Below are positions 1 to 8,286 of a DNA stretch of 64,000 bases, one piece after another; position 1 is the first letter of the stretch, and each line of letters begins with the position of its first letter. The DNA lies in contig NZ_AKKU01000015.1 of assembly GCF_000272005.1 (NCBI RefSeq), forward strand, positions 186,001 through 250,000, written 5' to 3'. The notes under the pieces are model-generated. The model did not search any database. It saw nothing but the letters and a program-made list of their open reading frames with translations, and was not told the DNA's origin. A program made the translations under genes and the position numbers. The DNA comes from Alishewanella agri BL06 (GTDB lineage: Bacteria > Pseudomonadota > Gammaproteobacteria > Enterobacterales > Alteromonadaceae).

Positions 1-2
1 TG

Positions 3-536
3 GCAGTGAGTTTACTCGTGCTGTTGGCAGCCTACCTTTGGTTTGCTCCGCACCAGGACAATCTCGACCGGCAACCCGATCGTGAATTTATTCCCGATTA
101 TATTGCTGAAAACCTGACCTTGCGTATTTATGACAAGGAGGGCTATATTGCCGATCACTTACAGGCGCGCCGGCTCGAACATTTCGAGCAGTTAGGCTTC
201 ACCCAGTTTGAACAGCCGCGTTACACCCTGTTTAATGCCGAACATCGTGCTGCTTGGGAAATCAGCAGCAAAGATGGCATCTGGTTTCCACAGGATAAAA
301 TTATACTGGAGCAACAGGTATTGTTACGTAATCTGTTACCAGACGGCTTTATCGAACGGGTAGAAACCGCCTCGCTGCAACTATTGTTGCCGGAAAAAAC
401 CTTACAAACCCATGAACCAGTGCGTATTGTTGGCCCTGGTTTTTATATGAACGGCGTCGGTATGTTAGCTGATCTGTCAGCACAGCACATCCAGCTACAA
501 AAGCATCTTGAAACGGTATATTTAAATGAAAACTAA
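3..536 (+). CDS. lptC: LptC, LPS export periplasmic tether (5' end probably cut)
   Basis: LptC is the bitopic inner-membrane protein that takes lipopolysaccharide from LptBFG and hands it to LptA in the periplasmic bridge. An N-terminal hydrophobic segment (about residues 2-15 from the GTG at 6) is followed by a beta-rich domain containing YNGWF-like stretches such as DGIWFPQ, as in the family. The frame is open to the left edge, so the true start probably lies a few codons outside the window; family members are about 190 residues and 176 are visible from the GTG at 6. The 3' end overlaps lptA by 11 bases, and the lptCAB order supports the call. Confidence 0.9.
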   Translation, partial: AVSLLVLLAAYLWFAPHQDNLDRQPDREFIPDYIAENLTLRIYDKEGYIADHLQARRLEHFEQLGFTQFEQPRYTLFNAEHRAAWEISSKDGIWFPQDKIILEQQVLLRNLLPDGFIERVETASLQLLLPEKTLQTHEPVRIVGPGFYMNGVGMLADLSAQHIQLQKHLETVYLNEN

Positions 537-1017
537 CCTGTTCGCCGCGCTATTGATACTGTTTAGCGCCAGCACCCTGGCGGCTAAACCCGATCATCAG
601 TTGCCGATTTCGATTAACGCCGACAATACCCAGGCTTCTATTCGCGATAATACGGCGGTTTATGTTGATAATGTCGAAGTCAGGCAAGGCAGTTTGCTCA
701 TTAAGGCAGATCGTCTGGAAATTAATGCCAGTGCCGGTAAAGGCCAGGAAATCTTTATTTTCAGCGGCACACCAGTAACCTATTCGCAATTGCTGGACGG
801 CGAACGTCCCGTCACTGCTCAGGCAAATGAAATTCGTTATGACATTGCCAGTCGTACCCTCACCTTAACGACCGACGCCGAGTTAACCCAAAGCGGTTCC
901 TTGGTGCGGGGCGATATTATCCGTTACAACCTGGAGCGCCAGGAACTAACGGCCGGCAGCGAGCAAAACCGCCGCGTCACGACCATTTTTACGCCGGAAA
1001 CCAAGGAAAATCCATGA
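526..1017 (+). CDS. lptA: LptA, periplasmic LPS-binding bridge protein
   Basis: LptA oligomerises into the periplasmic filament that carries LPS from LptC to LptD. The 163-residue product has a signal peptide (charged start, hydrophobic core, AAKPDHQ cleavage region near residue 20) followed by a single OstA-type beta-jellyroll domain ([28 protein letters not shown]), the expected size and layout. The start lies inside the end of lptC and the stop shares ATGA with the lptB start, so the three genes are translationally coupled. Confidence 0.95.
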   Translation: MKTNLFAALLILFSASTLAAKPDHQLPISINADNTQASIRDNTAVYVDNVEVRQGSLLIKADRLEINASAGKGQEIFIFSGTPVTYSQLLDGERPVTAQANEIRYDIASRTLTLTTDAELTQSGSLVRGDIIRYNLERQELTAGSEQNRRVTTIFTPETKENP

Positions 1018-1736
1018 AGTTAGTGGTAGCGCATCTGGCGAAAAGTTATAAAGGCCGCCAGGTAGTAAAAGATGTCAGTCTGGAAGTGAATGCCGGCCAG
1101 ATCGTTGGCTTACTCGGTCCGAATGGCGCAGGTAAAACCACCACCTTTTATATGATTGTCGGCCTAGTCCCGTCCGATAAAGGGCAAATCACCCTCAATG
1201 ATCAGGACATTACCTTCGCCCCTATTCATCAGCGCGCCAGAGCCGGTATCGGTTATTTACCGCAGGAGAGCTCGATTTTTCGCAAGCTAACGGTCTATGA
1301 CAACCTGTTAGCGATACTGCAAACCCGCAAAGACTTGAGCAGCCAACAACGTGAAGACATTGCCGACGAACTGCTGGAAGAGTTTCATATCGGCCATATC
1401 AAGCACAGCTTAGGTATGGCCTTATCGGGTGGTGAGCGGCGGCGGGTTGAGATTGCCCGCGCCCTGGCCGCCAACCCGGCTTTTATTCTGCTGGATGAGC
1501 CCTTTGCCGGTGTTGACCCGATTTCCGTGTTAGATATCAAAAAGATTATCCAGCATCTGTGTCAGCGCGGGATCGGTGTCTTGATCACCGATCATAACGT
1601 CAGGGAAACCCTTGATGTCTGCGAAATTGCCTACATTGTCAGTCATGGCGAGTTAATTGCGGCTGGCTCGCCGCAAGACGTGCTGGCGAATCAACAGGTC
1701 CGCGATGTATACCTTGGTGAGCAATTCAGGCTATAG
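1014..1736 (+). CDS. lptB: LptB, ATPase of the LPS export ABC transporter
   Basis: LptB is the cytoplasmic ATP-binding subunit of LptB2FG, which extracts LPS from the inner membrane. The 240-residue protein shows a Walker A (GPNGAGKTT, about residue 35), a Q-loop ([12 protein letters not shown]), the ABC signature LSGGERRR, a Walker B ending [11 protein letters not shown] and the H-loop ([10 protein letters not shown]), all intact. It starts inside the last codons of lptA (ATGA overlap) and is followed after 48 bases by rpoN, the usual proteobacterial order. Confidence 0.97.
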   Translation: MKLVVAHLAKSYKGRQVVKDVSLEVNAGQIVGLLGPNGAGKTTTFYMIVGLVPSDKGQITLNDQDITFAPIHQRARAGIGYLPQESSIFRKLTVYDNLLAILQTRKDLSSQQREDIADELLEEFHIGHIKHSLGMALSGGERRRVEIARALAANPAFILLDEPFAGVDPISVLDIKKIIQHLCQRGIGVLITDHNVRETLDVCEIAYIVSHGELIAAGSPQDVLANQQVRDVYLGEQFRL

Positions 1737-1784
1737 TAAGGGCGTCGGACAACAGTCATATATTCAGGAGAGAATCAGACTTAC

Positions 1785-3287
1785 ATGAAGCCGTCTTTAC
1801 AACTGCGCCTAGGCCAACAGCTGACTATGACACCCCAGCTGCAGCAGGCGATCCGTTTACTACAGCTATCAACTATCGAACTACAGCAGGAAGTTCAGGA
1901 AGCTCTGGACGCTAACCCTTTGCTGGAAGGCGATGACGACTATAGCACTGAACATTCAGATACGGATCTGAGTCTGGCAAACCTGAACCGCGATACGCCG
2001 GCGACAGACAGTGCCAGCGATGATAACGACGACTTCACTGATTATACCGACCATTCAGAGCGCGACAGCAGCGAGGCAATGACCGAACAGAACATTCAGG
2101 ACGATCTGCCGCTTGATAACAATTGGGATGATTTAGTCAGCGCTGCGCCGGTAACCAGTGGAGCCCTACCCGACGACGATATGGTTTATCAGGGAGAAAC
2201 CACCGAGACCTTACAAGACTACTTACGCTGGCAAATGGAACTGACCCCCTTTTCTGCAACTGACCGCGCTATCGCCGAAATTATTATTGAAGCGGTGGAT
2301 GAAACGGGTTTGCTCACTATCAGCTGCGAAGACATTCTCGAGTCTTTGCAGTTGCCCGATGTGGAAGCCGATGAAGTCGAGGCCGTATTAAAGCGGATCC
2401 AGCTATTCGACCCAGTTGGTGTCGCCGCACGCTCAGTGCAAGAGTGTTTGTTAGTGCAGTTGCGGCAGTTTGATCCTGCGACGCCCTACTTAAATGATGC
2501 AAAACAAATAATCAGCGAATATACCGACTTTTTAGCTAACCGGGACTTTCGTTCTCTGATGCGGGTGACTAAACTCAAAGAAGAAGAACTGAAGGAAGTG
2601 ATGCGTTTGATCCACAGCTTAAACCCAAGACCGGGTGCGGATGTGATCAGGCAAGAGCAGCAGTACATTATTCCTGATGTTGTAGTGAGTAAAGTCAAAG
2701 GTCGCTGGCAGGTAGAATTGAACCCGGACGCTATGCCTAAGGTTAGGATTAATCAGCAATATGCGGCCTTATCCAGAACGGCACGTAACAGTGCGGATAG
2801 CCAGTTTATCCGCTCACATCTGCAGGAAGCGAAATGGTTTCTAAAAAGTTTAGAAAGCCGCAACGAAACCCTGTTAAAAGTGGCCAGCTGTATAGTGCAG
2901 CAGCAACAGGCTTTTTTTGAACACGGCGAAGAAGCCATGAAGCCAATGGTACTGAATGATGTGGCCGAGATGGTCAGTATGCATGAATCAACGATTTCCA
3001 GGGTGACAACCCAAAAGTATATGCATACACCGCGCGGAATTTTTGAACTTAAGTTCTTTTTCTCCAGTCATGTTAGTACAGAGAGTGGTGGTGAATGCTC
3101 CTCCACAGCAATTCGCGCTTTTATCAAAAAACTGGTGGCTGCGGAAAATCCCGCTAAGCCATTAAGTGATAGCAGGATGGCAGAAATTTTGTCTGATCAG
3201 GGTATTAACGTTGCGCGGCGTACCATCGCCAAGTACCGCGAATCCCTGTTTATCCCGCCATCCAATCAACGAAAGACCCTGCTGTAA
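1785..3287 (+). CDS. rpoN: RNA polymerase sigma-54 factor RpoN
   Basis: RpoN directs polymerase to -24/-12 promoters that need enhancer-binding ATPases. The 500-residue product has the Gln/Leu-rich region I at the N terminus ([24 protein letters not shown]), an acidic region II (roughly residues 50-125), the core-binding and DNA-binding region III, and the invariant RpoN box ([10 protein letters not shown]) close to the C terminus. The position between lptB and hpf-ptsN is the classic arrangement, so this is also the head of the PTS-Ntr genes. Confidence 0.97.
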   Translation: MKPSLQLRLGQQLTMTPQLQQAIRLLQLSTIELQQEVQEALDANPLLEGDDDYSTEHSDTDLSLANLNRDTPATDSASDDNDDFTDYTDHSERDSSEAMTEQNIQDDLPLDNNWDDLVSAAPVTSGALPDDDMVYQGETTETLQDYLRWQMELTPFSATDRAIAEIIIEAVDETGLLTISCEDILESLQLPDVEADEVEAVLKRIQLFDPVGVAARSVQECLLVQLRQFDPATPYLNDAKQIISEYTDFLANRDFRSLMRVTKLKEEELKEVMRLIHSLNPRPGADVIRQEQQYIIPDVVVSKVKGRWQVELNPDAMPKVRINQQYAALSRTARNSADSQFIRSHLQEAKWFLKSLESRNETLLKVASCIVQQQQAFFEHGEEAMKPMVLNDVAEMVSMHESTISRVTTQKYMHTPRGIFELKFFFSSHVSTESGGECSSTAIRAFIKKLVAAENPAKPLSDSRMAEILSDQGINVARRTIAKYRESLFIPPSNQRKTLL

Positions 3288-3312
3288 GTGTCTTAACAAG
3301 AAGGAAGAGTCT

Positions 3313-3600
3313 ATGCAAATCAACCTAACTGGCCGTCACGTAGAAATTACCGACTCTCTGAGAGAATATGTAGACAGTAAATTTGCTAAACTGGAGCGCC
3401 ATTTTGAAAACATCAATAATGTGCACGTAGTCCTGAATGTCGAAAAGCTAAAACAAATTGCTGAAGCCAAAATCCATCTGAATGGTGGTGAAGTTTTTGC
3501 CGTCTCTGAAGACGAAAATATGTACGCCGCCATTGACCAGTTAATTGATAAGCTGGACAGGCAAGTGATCAAACATAAAGAAAAGTTGTCACGACACTAA
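3313..3600 (+). CDS. hpf: Short ribosome hibernation promoting factor Hpf
   Basis: Hpf binds the 30S decoding centre and helps form inactive 100S ribosomes in stationary phase. The ATG at 3313 is preceded by a good AAGGAAGAG site, giving a 95-residue protein, the size of the short-type HPF that works together with RMF. The sequence MQINLTGRHVEITDSLREYV is characteristic of the S30AE/YfiA fold. It sits 25 bases after rpoN and one base before ptsN. An in-frame extension upstream would run through the end of rpoN and is not needed. Confidence 0.95.
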   Translation: MQINLTGRHVEITDSLREYVDSKFAKLERHFENINNVHVVLNVEKLKQIAEAKIHLNGGEVFAVSEDENMYAAIDQLIDKLDRQVIKHKEKLSRH

Positions 3601-3601
3601 G

Positions 3602-4075
3602 ATGATTAATTTAAGCGCTATGTTAGCGGAGAACTGCACGAAAAGTGCAGTTCTTTTTAACAGTAAAAAACGAATCCTCGAATATATCGCCGAACTGGCC
3701 CACCAGCAAATACCCGAAATGTCTGAATATAGCATTCTGGAAGCGCTGATGACCCGCGAAAAGCTGGGCTCAACCGGTATTGGCGGCGGTATTGCGATCC
3801 CGCATGGTAAACTGGAGTGTGTGACTTCGCCCATTCTGGTGTTTGTTGTCAGTCAGGATCCTATCCCCTTCGATGCCATTGATAACCAGGGTGTTGATAT
3901 TTTCTGCGCTATCCTGATCCCGAAAGATCAGTGTCAGGCACATTTAACCACGCTATCGGGCATTGCCAAACTGCTTAGCCAGAAAGAGCTAACCAAGAAA
4001 ATCCGGCACGCCGGCTCAGATCAGCAACTGTACCAGTTATTGGTGGAATCCAGTCAGCTGGCAGGTGACAAATGA
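3602..4075 (+). CDS. ptsN: Nitrogen-PTS enzyme IIA (PtsN)
   Basis: PtsN (EIIA-Ntr) is the terminal phospho-acceptor of the regulatory PTS-Ntr chain and modulates potassium transport and sigma-54-related metabolism in relatives. The 157-residue protein carries the phosphorylatable histidine in GIAIPHGKL (His68 from this start) and the conserved MTREKLGSTGIGGG run. It starts one base after hpf and ends inside the start of rapZ (ATGA). An alternative ATG at 3620 would trim six residues. Confidence 0.95.
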   Translation: MINLSAMLAENCTKSAVLFNSKKRILEYIAELAHQQIPEMSEYSILEALMTREKLGSTGIGGGIAIPHGKLECVTSPILVFVVSQDPIPFDAIDNQGVDIFCAILIPKDQCQAHLTTLSGIAKLLSQKELTKKIRHAGSDQQLYQLLVESSQLAGDK

Positions 4076-4929
4076 AATTACTGGTAGTCAGCGGCCGCTC
4101 AGGCTCAGGTAAATCCGTCGCATTACGGGTGATGGAAGATCTGGGCTACTACTGCGTAGATAATATCCCGGTGAATTTGCTGCCCACCCTGGCCAATGCG
4201 GTAATGGATCAGTATGAGCGGGTTGCAGTTAGCATCGATGTGCGCAATTTACCGACCGAGCCGGAAGAACTGGCAGAAATTCTGTCCTATTTACCGCGTA
4301 AACTCGAACTGACTATTCTATACCTGGATGCTGACCACACCACGCTGATTAAGCGTTTTAGTGAAACCCGGCGTCTACACCCACTTTCCCATCAAGCCAT
4401 GTCGCTGGACGAAGCGATTTCGCGGGAACAGCAATTGCTGGATCCCATCTCCAGCCGCGCCGATCTGTATATTGATACCACCGAACTCAATATTCATCAG
4501 TTGGCTGAATTGTTACGCGAACGGATCCTCGGCCAGAAAACCGGTCGGCTGGTGATGTTGTTTGAATCCTTTGGTTTTAAATACGGTATTCCGAAAGAAG
4601 CCGACTATGTCTTTGATGCCCGTTTCTTACCCAATCCGCATTGGGAACCGGCGCTAAAGCCGCTTACCGGCCTGGATCAACCGGTAAAAGATTATCTGGC
4701 TTCAGAACCAATAGTTGGTAAATACATCTGGCAAATTAATAGCTTTATCAGTAGCTGGTTACCACATCTCGAGCGCAACAATCGCAGTTATCTGACCATT
4801 GCCATTGGCTGCACCGGTGGCCAGCATCGTTCGGTTTATATCGCAGAATCTCTGGCAGAAAGTTACCGCAGCCAGCGCGAGGACGTGCAAATTCGCCATC
4901 GGGAGTTAACACGTCACCATGGCCGCTAA
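4072..4929 (+). CDS. rapZ: RNase adaptor / nucleotide-binding protein RapZ
   Basis: In enterobacteria RapZ senses glucosamine-6-phosphate and delivers small RNAs to RNase E. The 285-residue product has the N-terminal P-loop GRSGSGKS (residues 8-15), a Walker B-like region and the conserved C-terminal domain with GCTGGQHRSVYIAE. Gene overlap with ptsN (4 bases) and npr (11 bases) fits the standard ptsN-rapZ-npr cluster. Whether the sRNA role holds in this organism is not visible. Confidence 0.94.
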   Translation: MKLLVVSGRSGSGKSVALRVMEDLGYYCVDNIPVNLLPTLANAVMDQYERVAVSIDVRNLPTEPEELAEILSYLPRKLELTILYLDADHTTLIKRFSETRRLHPLSHQAMSLDEAISREQQLLDPISSRADLYIDTTELNIHQLAELLRERILGQKTGRLVMLFESFGFKYGIPKEADYVFDARFLPNPHWEPALKPLTGLDQPVKDYLASEPIVGKYIWQINSFISSWLPHLERNNRSYLTIAIGCTGGQHRSVYIAESLAESYRSQREDVQIRHRELTRHHGR

Positions 4930-5194
4930 ACTCAGCACACAGGTTACTATTATCAATCAACTCGGCCTGCATGCGCGGGCTGCGACTAAGCTGGTGCAGC
5001 TCTGTCAGCGCTATCAGGCGAAAGTCGAACTGGTGCAGGATGACGGTAAAACGGCAGACGCCGGCAGTGTGCTGGCGTTGCTGATGCTGGCAAGCAGTAA
5101 GGGCAAAACCCTGACGGTCACCACCGAGGGGGAAGACGCAGCGGCAGCCTTAACGGCGGTAACAGAGCTGATTAACAGCGGCTTTGGCGAGTAG
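4919..5194 (+). CDS. npr: Phosphocarrier protein NPr (PTS-Ntr HPr homologue)
   Basis: NPr carries phosphate from EI-Ntr (PtsP) to PtsN. The 91-residue protein has the active-site histidine in GLHARAATKL (His18) and the HPr fold regions DAGSVLALLMLASSKG. The start overlaps rapZ by 11 bases. It is the last gene of the lpt-rpoN-PTS run; the next operon faces it with only 26 bases between, where no strong terminator hairpin is apparent. Confidence 0.93.
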   Translation: MAAKLSTQVTIINQLGLHARAATKLVQLCQRYQAKVELVQDDGKTADAGSVLALLMLASSKGKTLTVTTEGEDAAAALTAVTELINSGFGE

Positions 5195-5220
5195 CCGCTG
5201 CCACTACTGCGTCATCTACC

Positions 5221-5604
5221 TTAGGGCAAATTTGACTTCAAATGCGAGCGGCTGCTGTTTTGTTGCTGGCCACGCTTTAATTCCTGCTCACCTGTCGTTT
5301 TCGGGATTGCCTTGATTTTGTGATGCAGTGCCGTTTTTATCAACATATGAGCGCTAATCGGCGCGGTAATCAGCAGAAAAATCGTGATCAGCAGCTCATG
5401 CACACTAATAGTGCCCGGCGAGGTACTAAAATAAAACATCGAACCCAGCAAGATACCGCCCATACCCAGCGTGGTCGCTTTGGTCGGACCGTGCAAACGG
5501 GTAAAAAAGTCTGGCATCCGGGTTAAGCCGATAGAGCCAATCAATACAAAGGCGCCGCCTAATAATAAAAAGAAGGCTACGGCCCATTCCATCCAGTTTT
5601 GCAT
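5221..5604 (-). CDS. mrpG: Mrp-type cation/proton antiporter subunit G
   Basis: MrpG is a small membrane subunit of the multisubunit Mrp/Pha Na+(K+)/H+ antiporter. Three hydrophobic segments are visible (about residues 7-30, 43-60 and 66-88) with the family sequence GLTRMPDFFTRLHGPTKATTLG. The last 30 residues are a polar tail rich in Gln, Lys and Ser that is longer than usual. It is the promoter-distal gene of the operon running from mrpA. Confidence 0.93.
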   Translation of the reverse strand: MQNWMEWAVAFFLLLGGAFVLIGSIGLTRMPDFFTRLHGPTKATTLGMGGILLGSMFYFSTSPGTISVHELLITIFLLITAPISAHMLIKTALHHKIKAIPKTTGEQELKRGQQQNSSRSHLKSNLP

Positions 5605-5613
5605 ACCCTCTCC

Positions 5614-5883
5614 TTATTCGATGATGTCGCCGCGCAGTAAGAACTTGCAGACAGCAACCGTACTAACGAAACCGAGCATCGCAATTAACAGCGCCGCTTC
5701 AAAATACAGTGGCGAACCCATTAATAAGCCATACAGAATAATCAGGGCGATACTATTGATATACATGGTATCCAGAGCCAGGATCCGGTCCGGCAAACTC
5801 GGGCCCTTGATCAACCGCCATAGATTAAGCAATAAGGCGGTGCTGATCATACCGAACACCAGAAAAATAACGTTTTCTAACAT
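5614..5883 (-). CDS. mrpF: Mrp-type antiporter subunit F
   Basis: MrpF is a three-helix membrane subunit of the Mrp antiporter. The 89-residue protein shows helices at about 1-20, 37-56 and 60-80, with the family signature GPSLPDRILALDTMYINSIAL between the first and second. Its start overlaps the end of mrpE by seven bases, and nine bases separate it from mrpG. Confidence 0.93.
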   Translation of the reverse strand: MLENVIFLVFGMISTALLLNLWRLIKGPSLPDRILALDTMYINSIALIILYGLLMGSPLYFEAALLIAMLGFVSTVAVCKFLLRGDIIE

Positions 5884-6413
5884 TGAAAGATCTCCTTCAG
5901 CGGCGCTTCGTAGCGCGACTTAATTTCGGCGATCAGGGCGGCTTCATCGTCCAGATTCAATACGTGAATCAGCAGCCAGCGTTGTTTAACTTCGTCGCCT
6001 TCGGCTAACATTTCTTTGGTAGGATAAATATCAGCGCTAACCGTACCCGGTGTCATCGACACTGTACTGGCCAGAATGGTAATGGGTAACTCATGCTGCA
6101 GATCCAGGGGCACCCGCACAAAAGCTGGCTTTAGCTTTTTGGTTGGCCCCAGAATCAATACCGCGACCTGCGCATTGGCGGTAATAATATCCAGAAATAC
6201 CCGCAGAATATAACGTAAAGCCAGCCCCGGACGCTCTATCAGTGGCTGAGGATCGCGGAATTTGGCACTAAGCCAGGGGATCACTACCGCCAGGATCAGC
6301 GCCGCCAGCAGATGAAACGGCGCTAAGCTCTGGTTCAACAGTAGCCAGACACAGAACAGCAGCACACTACGGTAGGGTGTCGGTAACCAACTGTAACGGG
6401 GTTGTAATCTCAT
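5877..6413 (-). CDS. mrpE: Mrp-type antiporter subunit E
   Basis: MrpE is needed for assembly or full activity of the Mrp complex. Two hydrophobic helices near the N terminus (about residues 15-50) precede a soluble domain with the conserved segments ILASTVSMTPGTVSADI and LLIHVLNLDDEAAL. The 178-residue length is normal. It overlaps mrpD by four bases (ATGA), showing tight coupling. Confidence 0.93.
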   Translation of the reverse strand: MRLQPRYSWLPTPYRSVLLFCVWLLLNQSLAPFHLLAALILAVVIPWLSAKFRDPQPLIERPGLALRYILRVFLDIITANAQVAVLILGPTKKLKPAFVRVPLDLQHELPITILASTVSMTPGTVSADIYPTKEMLAEGDEVKQRWLLIHVLNLDDEAALIAEIKSRYEAPLKEIFQC

Positions 6414-7933
6414 TTCGCACCTCCGGACAATTCAGCTTGCGGCAGAATAATCGAAATCGCCTGCTGCACATCCTCTAGGCTGACCGCGGCTGCGACACTT
6501 AATTCCGTCAACGGCCCGGCAAATACAACAAGCGCTGGGCTGGCTACCAGCAACAAGCTCACCGCGAAAATTTGTAGCGGCGCCGCTTTATCGCCCCCCG
6601 CCTCAGAACCGCTAACCCGCCAGAACAGCGTGCTACCCGCCCGCGCCAGACCAATCAGTACCATCAGGCTACTGAGCAATACCACCGACCACAACAGTAA
6701 TTGCTGCTCAGTGCTGACAACCGACTGCAGGATCATCAGTTTGCCAATAAAGCCGGATAATGGCGGCAAACCGGCCACGGACAGAGCAGCAACAAAGAAT
6801 AAGGTACCCAGCAATACTGGCTGCGCCACCCGACGACCAGATACCAGACGATCGCCCGCCTTACCACGTTGCGTCGCAATCAGATCGGCTAACAGAAATA
6901 AGGCACCAGTGACCAGCGTCGAGTGCACTGTGTAGTACAACACTGCAGCAGTGGCGGCGGTATTTTGCATCGCGACCAGACAAACCAGAGTACCCACCGA
7001 AACGATAACTAAATTCGCCACCAGTTTGCGGAAATCCTGACTACCCAGCACACCGATAGCACCCAGTAGAATCGTCGCCAGACCGAACGCCCATAACCAA
7101 TTCATACCCAAACCACTTAACGGGCCTGCGGTTTCTCCGAAAATTGTGGTGTAAACCCGCAGTAGCGCATAAACCCCAATCTTGGTCATGACTGCAAACA
7201 GTGCGGCGACAGGTGGTGATGCCGCTGAGTAAGTCGCCGGCAACCAGAATTGCAATGGCAAAATTGCCGCCTTTAACGCAAACACTATCAGCAGTAAGGA
7301 GCCACCGGCCTGCACCAGTAGCAGATCCTCAGCGGGTAAGCTGGCAACCCGTAACGCCATATCCGCAATATTCAAGGTGCCGAGGCTGCCGTATAAAATG
7401 GCTAACGAGAACAAAAATACCGCTGAACCGGTCAGGTTTAAAATGACATAATGTACCGCCGCTTTAGTTTTGTTTTTGCCGCCGGCGTGAATTAATAAGC
7501 CGTACGAAGCGATCAGTAGAACTTCAAAGAATACAAAGAGGTTAAACAGATCGCCGGTTAAAAACGCACCGTTAATCCCCATCACCTGAAACTGAAACAA
7601 CGGGTGAAAGAACGAGCCGCGCACATCCTCGCCGGCAGAGCCGTAACAGATAGCGGCTAACGCCAGAAAAGAGGTGAGACATACCAGTACTACGCTTAGC
7701 GTATCAGCCACCAGAATAATGCCAAACGGTGGCTGCCAGTCGCCCAGCGCATAAAAGGTCAGCCCCTGTTGCTGGGTTTGCCAGAGCAACACTAATGCCA
7801 GCACAAATTGCAGTGCCATCGACACTATACTGACCAGCCGTCGCCGGTTCGGTACTGAATGCACCGGTGGCAACATAATCAGAATAGCCGTTAAGATTGG
7901 CAGCAATACTGGTGCAATAATCAAATGACTCAT
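6410..7933 (-). CDS. mrpD: Mrp-type antiporter subunit D (NuoN/M-like)
   Basis: MrpD is one of the two large antiporter-like subunits, related to complex I NuoL/M/N, and takes part in ion translocation. The 507-residue protein has about 14 hydrophobic segments and conserved family features, including the FEVLLIASYGLL helix with its Glu and the Lys-containing ALKAAILPLQFWLP helix. It overlaps mrpC and mrpE by four bases on each side. Confidence 0.95.
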   Translation of the reverse strand: MSHLIIAPVLLPILTAILIMLPPVHSVPNRRRLVSIVSMALQFVLALVLLWQTQQQGLTFYALGDWQPPFGIILVADTLSVVLVCLTSFLALAAICYGSAGEDVRGSFFHPLFQFQVMGINGAFLTGDLFNLFVFFEVLLIASYGLLIHAGGKNKTKAAVHYVILNLTGSAVFLFSLAILYGSLGTLNIADMALRVASLPAEDLLLVQAGGSLLLIVFALKAAILPLQFWLPATYSAASPPVAALFAVMTKIGVYALLRVYTTIFGETAGPLSGLGMNWLWAFGLATILLGAIGVLGSQDFRKLVANLVIVSVGTLVCLVAMQNTAATAAVLYYTVHSTLVTGALFLLADLIATQRGKAGDRLVSGRRVAQPVLLGTLFFVAALSVAGLPPLSGFIGKLMILQSVVSTEQQLLLWSVVLLSSLMVLIGLARAGSTLFWRVSGSEAGGDKAAPLQIFAVSLLLVASPALVVFAGPLTELSVAAAVSLEDVQQAISIILPQAELSGGAK

Positions 7934-8286
7934 AGGCCGGCCTCCTTGCGACGCTGCTCGGCCTCGGGCAATTTGCCATCAACATGGTCATTACCCAAAT
8001 CGGCACGGGCGCGAATGGCTAAAATAACCAGGTAGGCCGTCATCGCAAAACCAATCACTATCGCTGTTAACACCAACGCTTGCGGCAGGGGATCGGCGTA
8101 TTCCTCAGACATCCCCAGCACCGCCGCGCCACGCAAGTTCAAGCGCCCGGATGCAAATAAAAACAGATTGACGGCATAAGACAGCATCGTCAGACCGACC
8201 ACCACCGGAAAGGTGCGGCCGCGTAACATTAAAAAGACGCCGCAAGCTGTCAGAAAACCAATACAACAGGCTAATAGGGTTTCCAT
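7930..8286 (-). CDS. mrpC: Mrp-type antiporter subunit C (NuoK-like)
   Basis: MrpC is the NuoK-like small subunit. The 118-residue product has three hydrophobic helices (about 1-20, 28-48, 70-92) with the family run DPLPQALVLTAIVIGFAMTAY. Its start is one base into the stop of mrpA and its end overlaps mrpD, in the conserved A-C-D-E-F-G order. Confidence 0.95.
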   Translation of the reverse strand: METLLACCIGFLTACGVFLMLRGRTFPVVVGLTMLSYAVNLFLFASGRLNLRGAAVLGMSEEYADPLPQALVLTAIVIGFAMTAYLVILAIRARADLGNDHVDGKLPEAEQRRKEAGL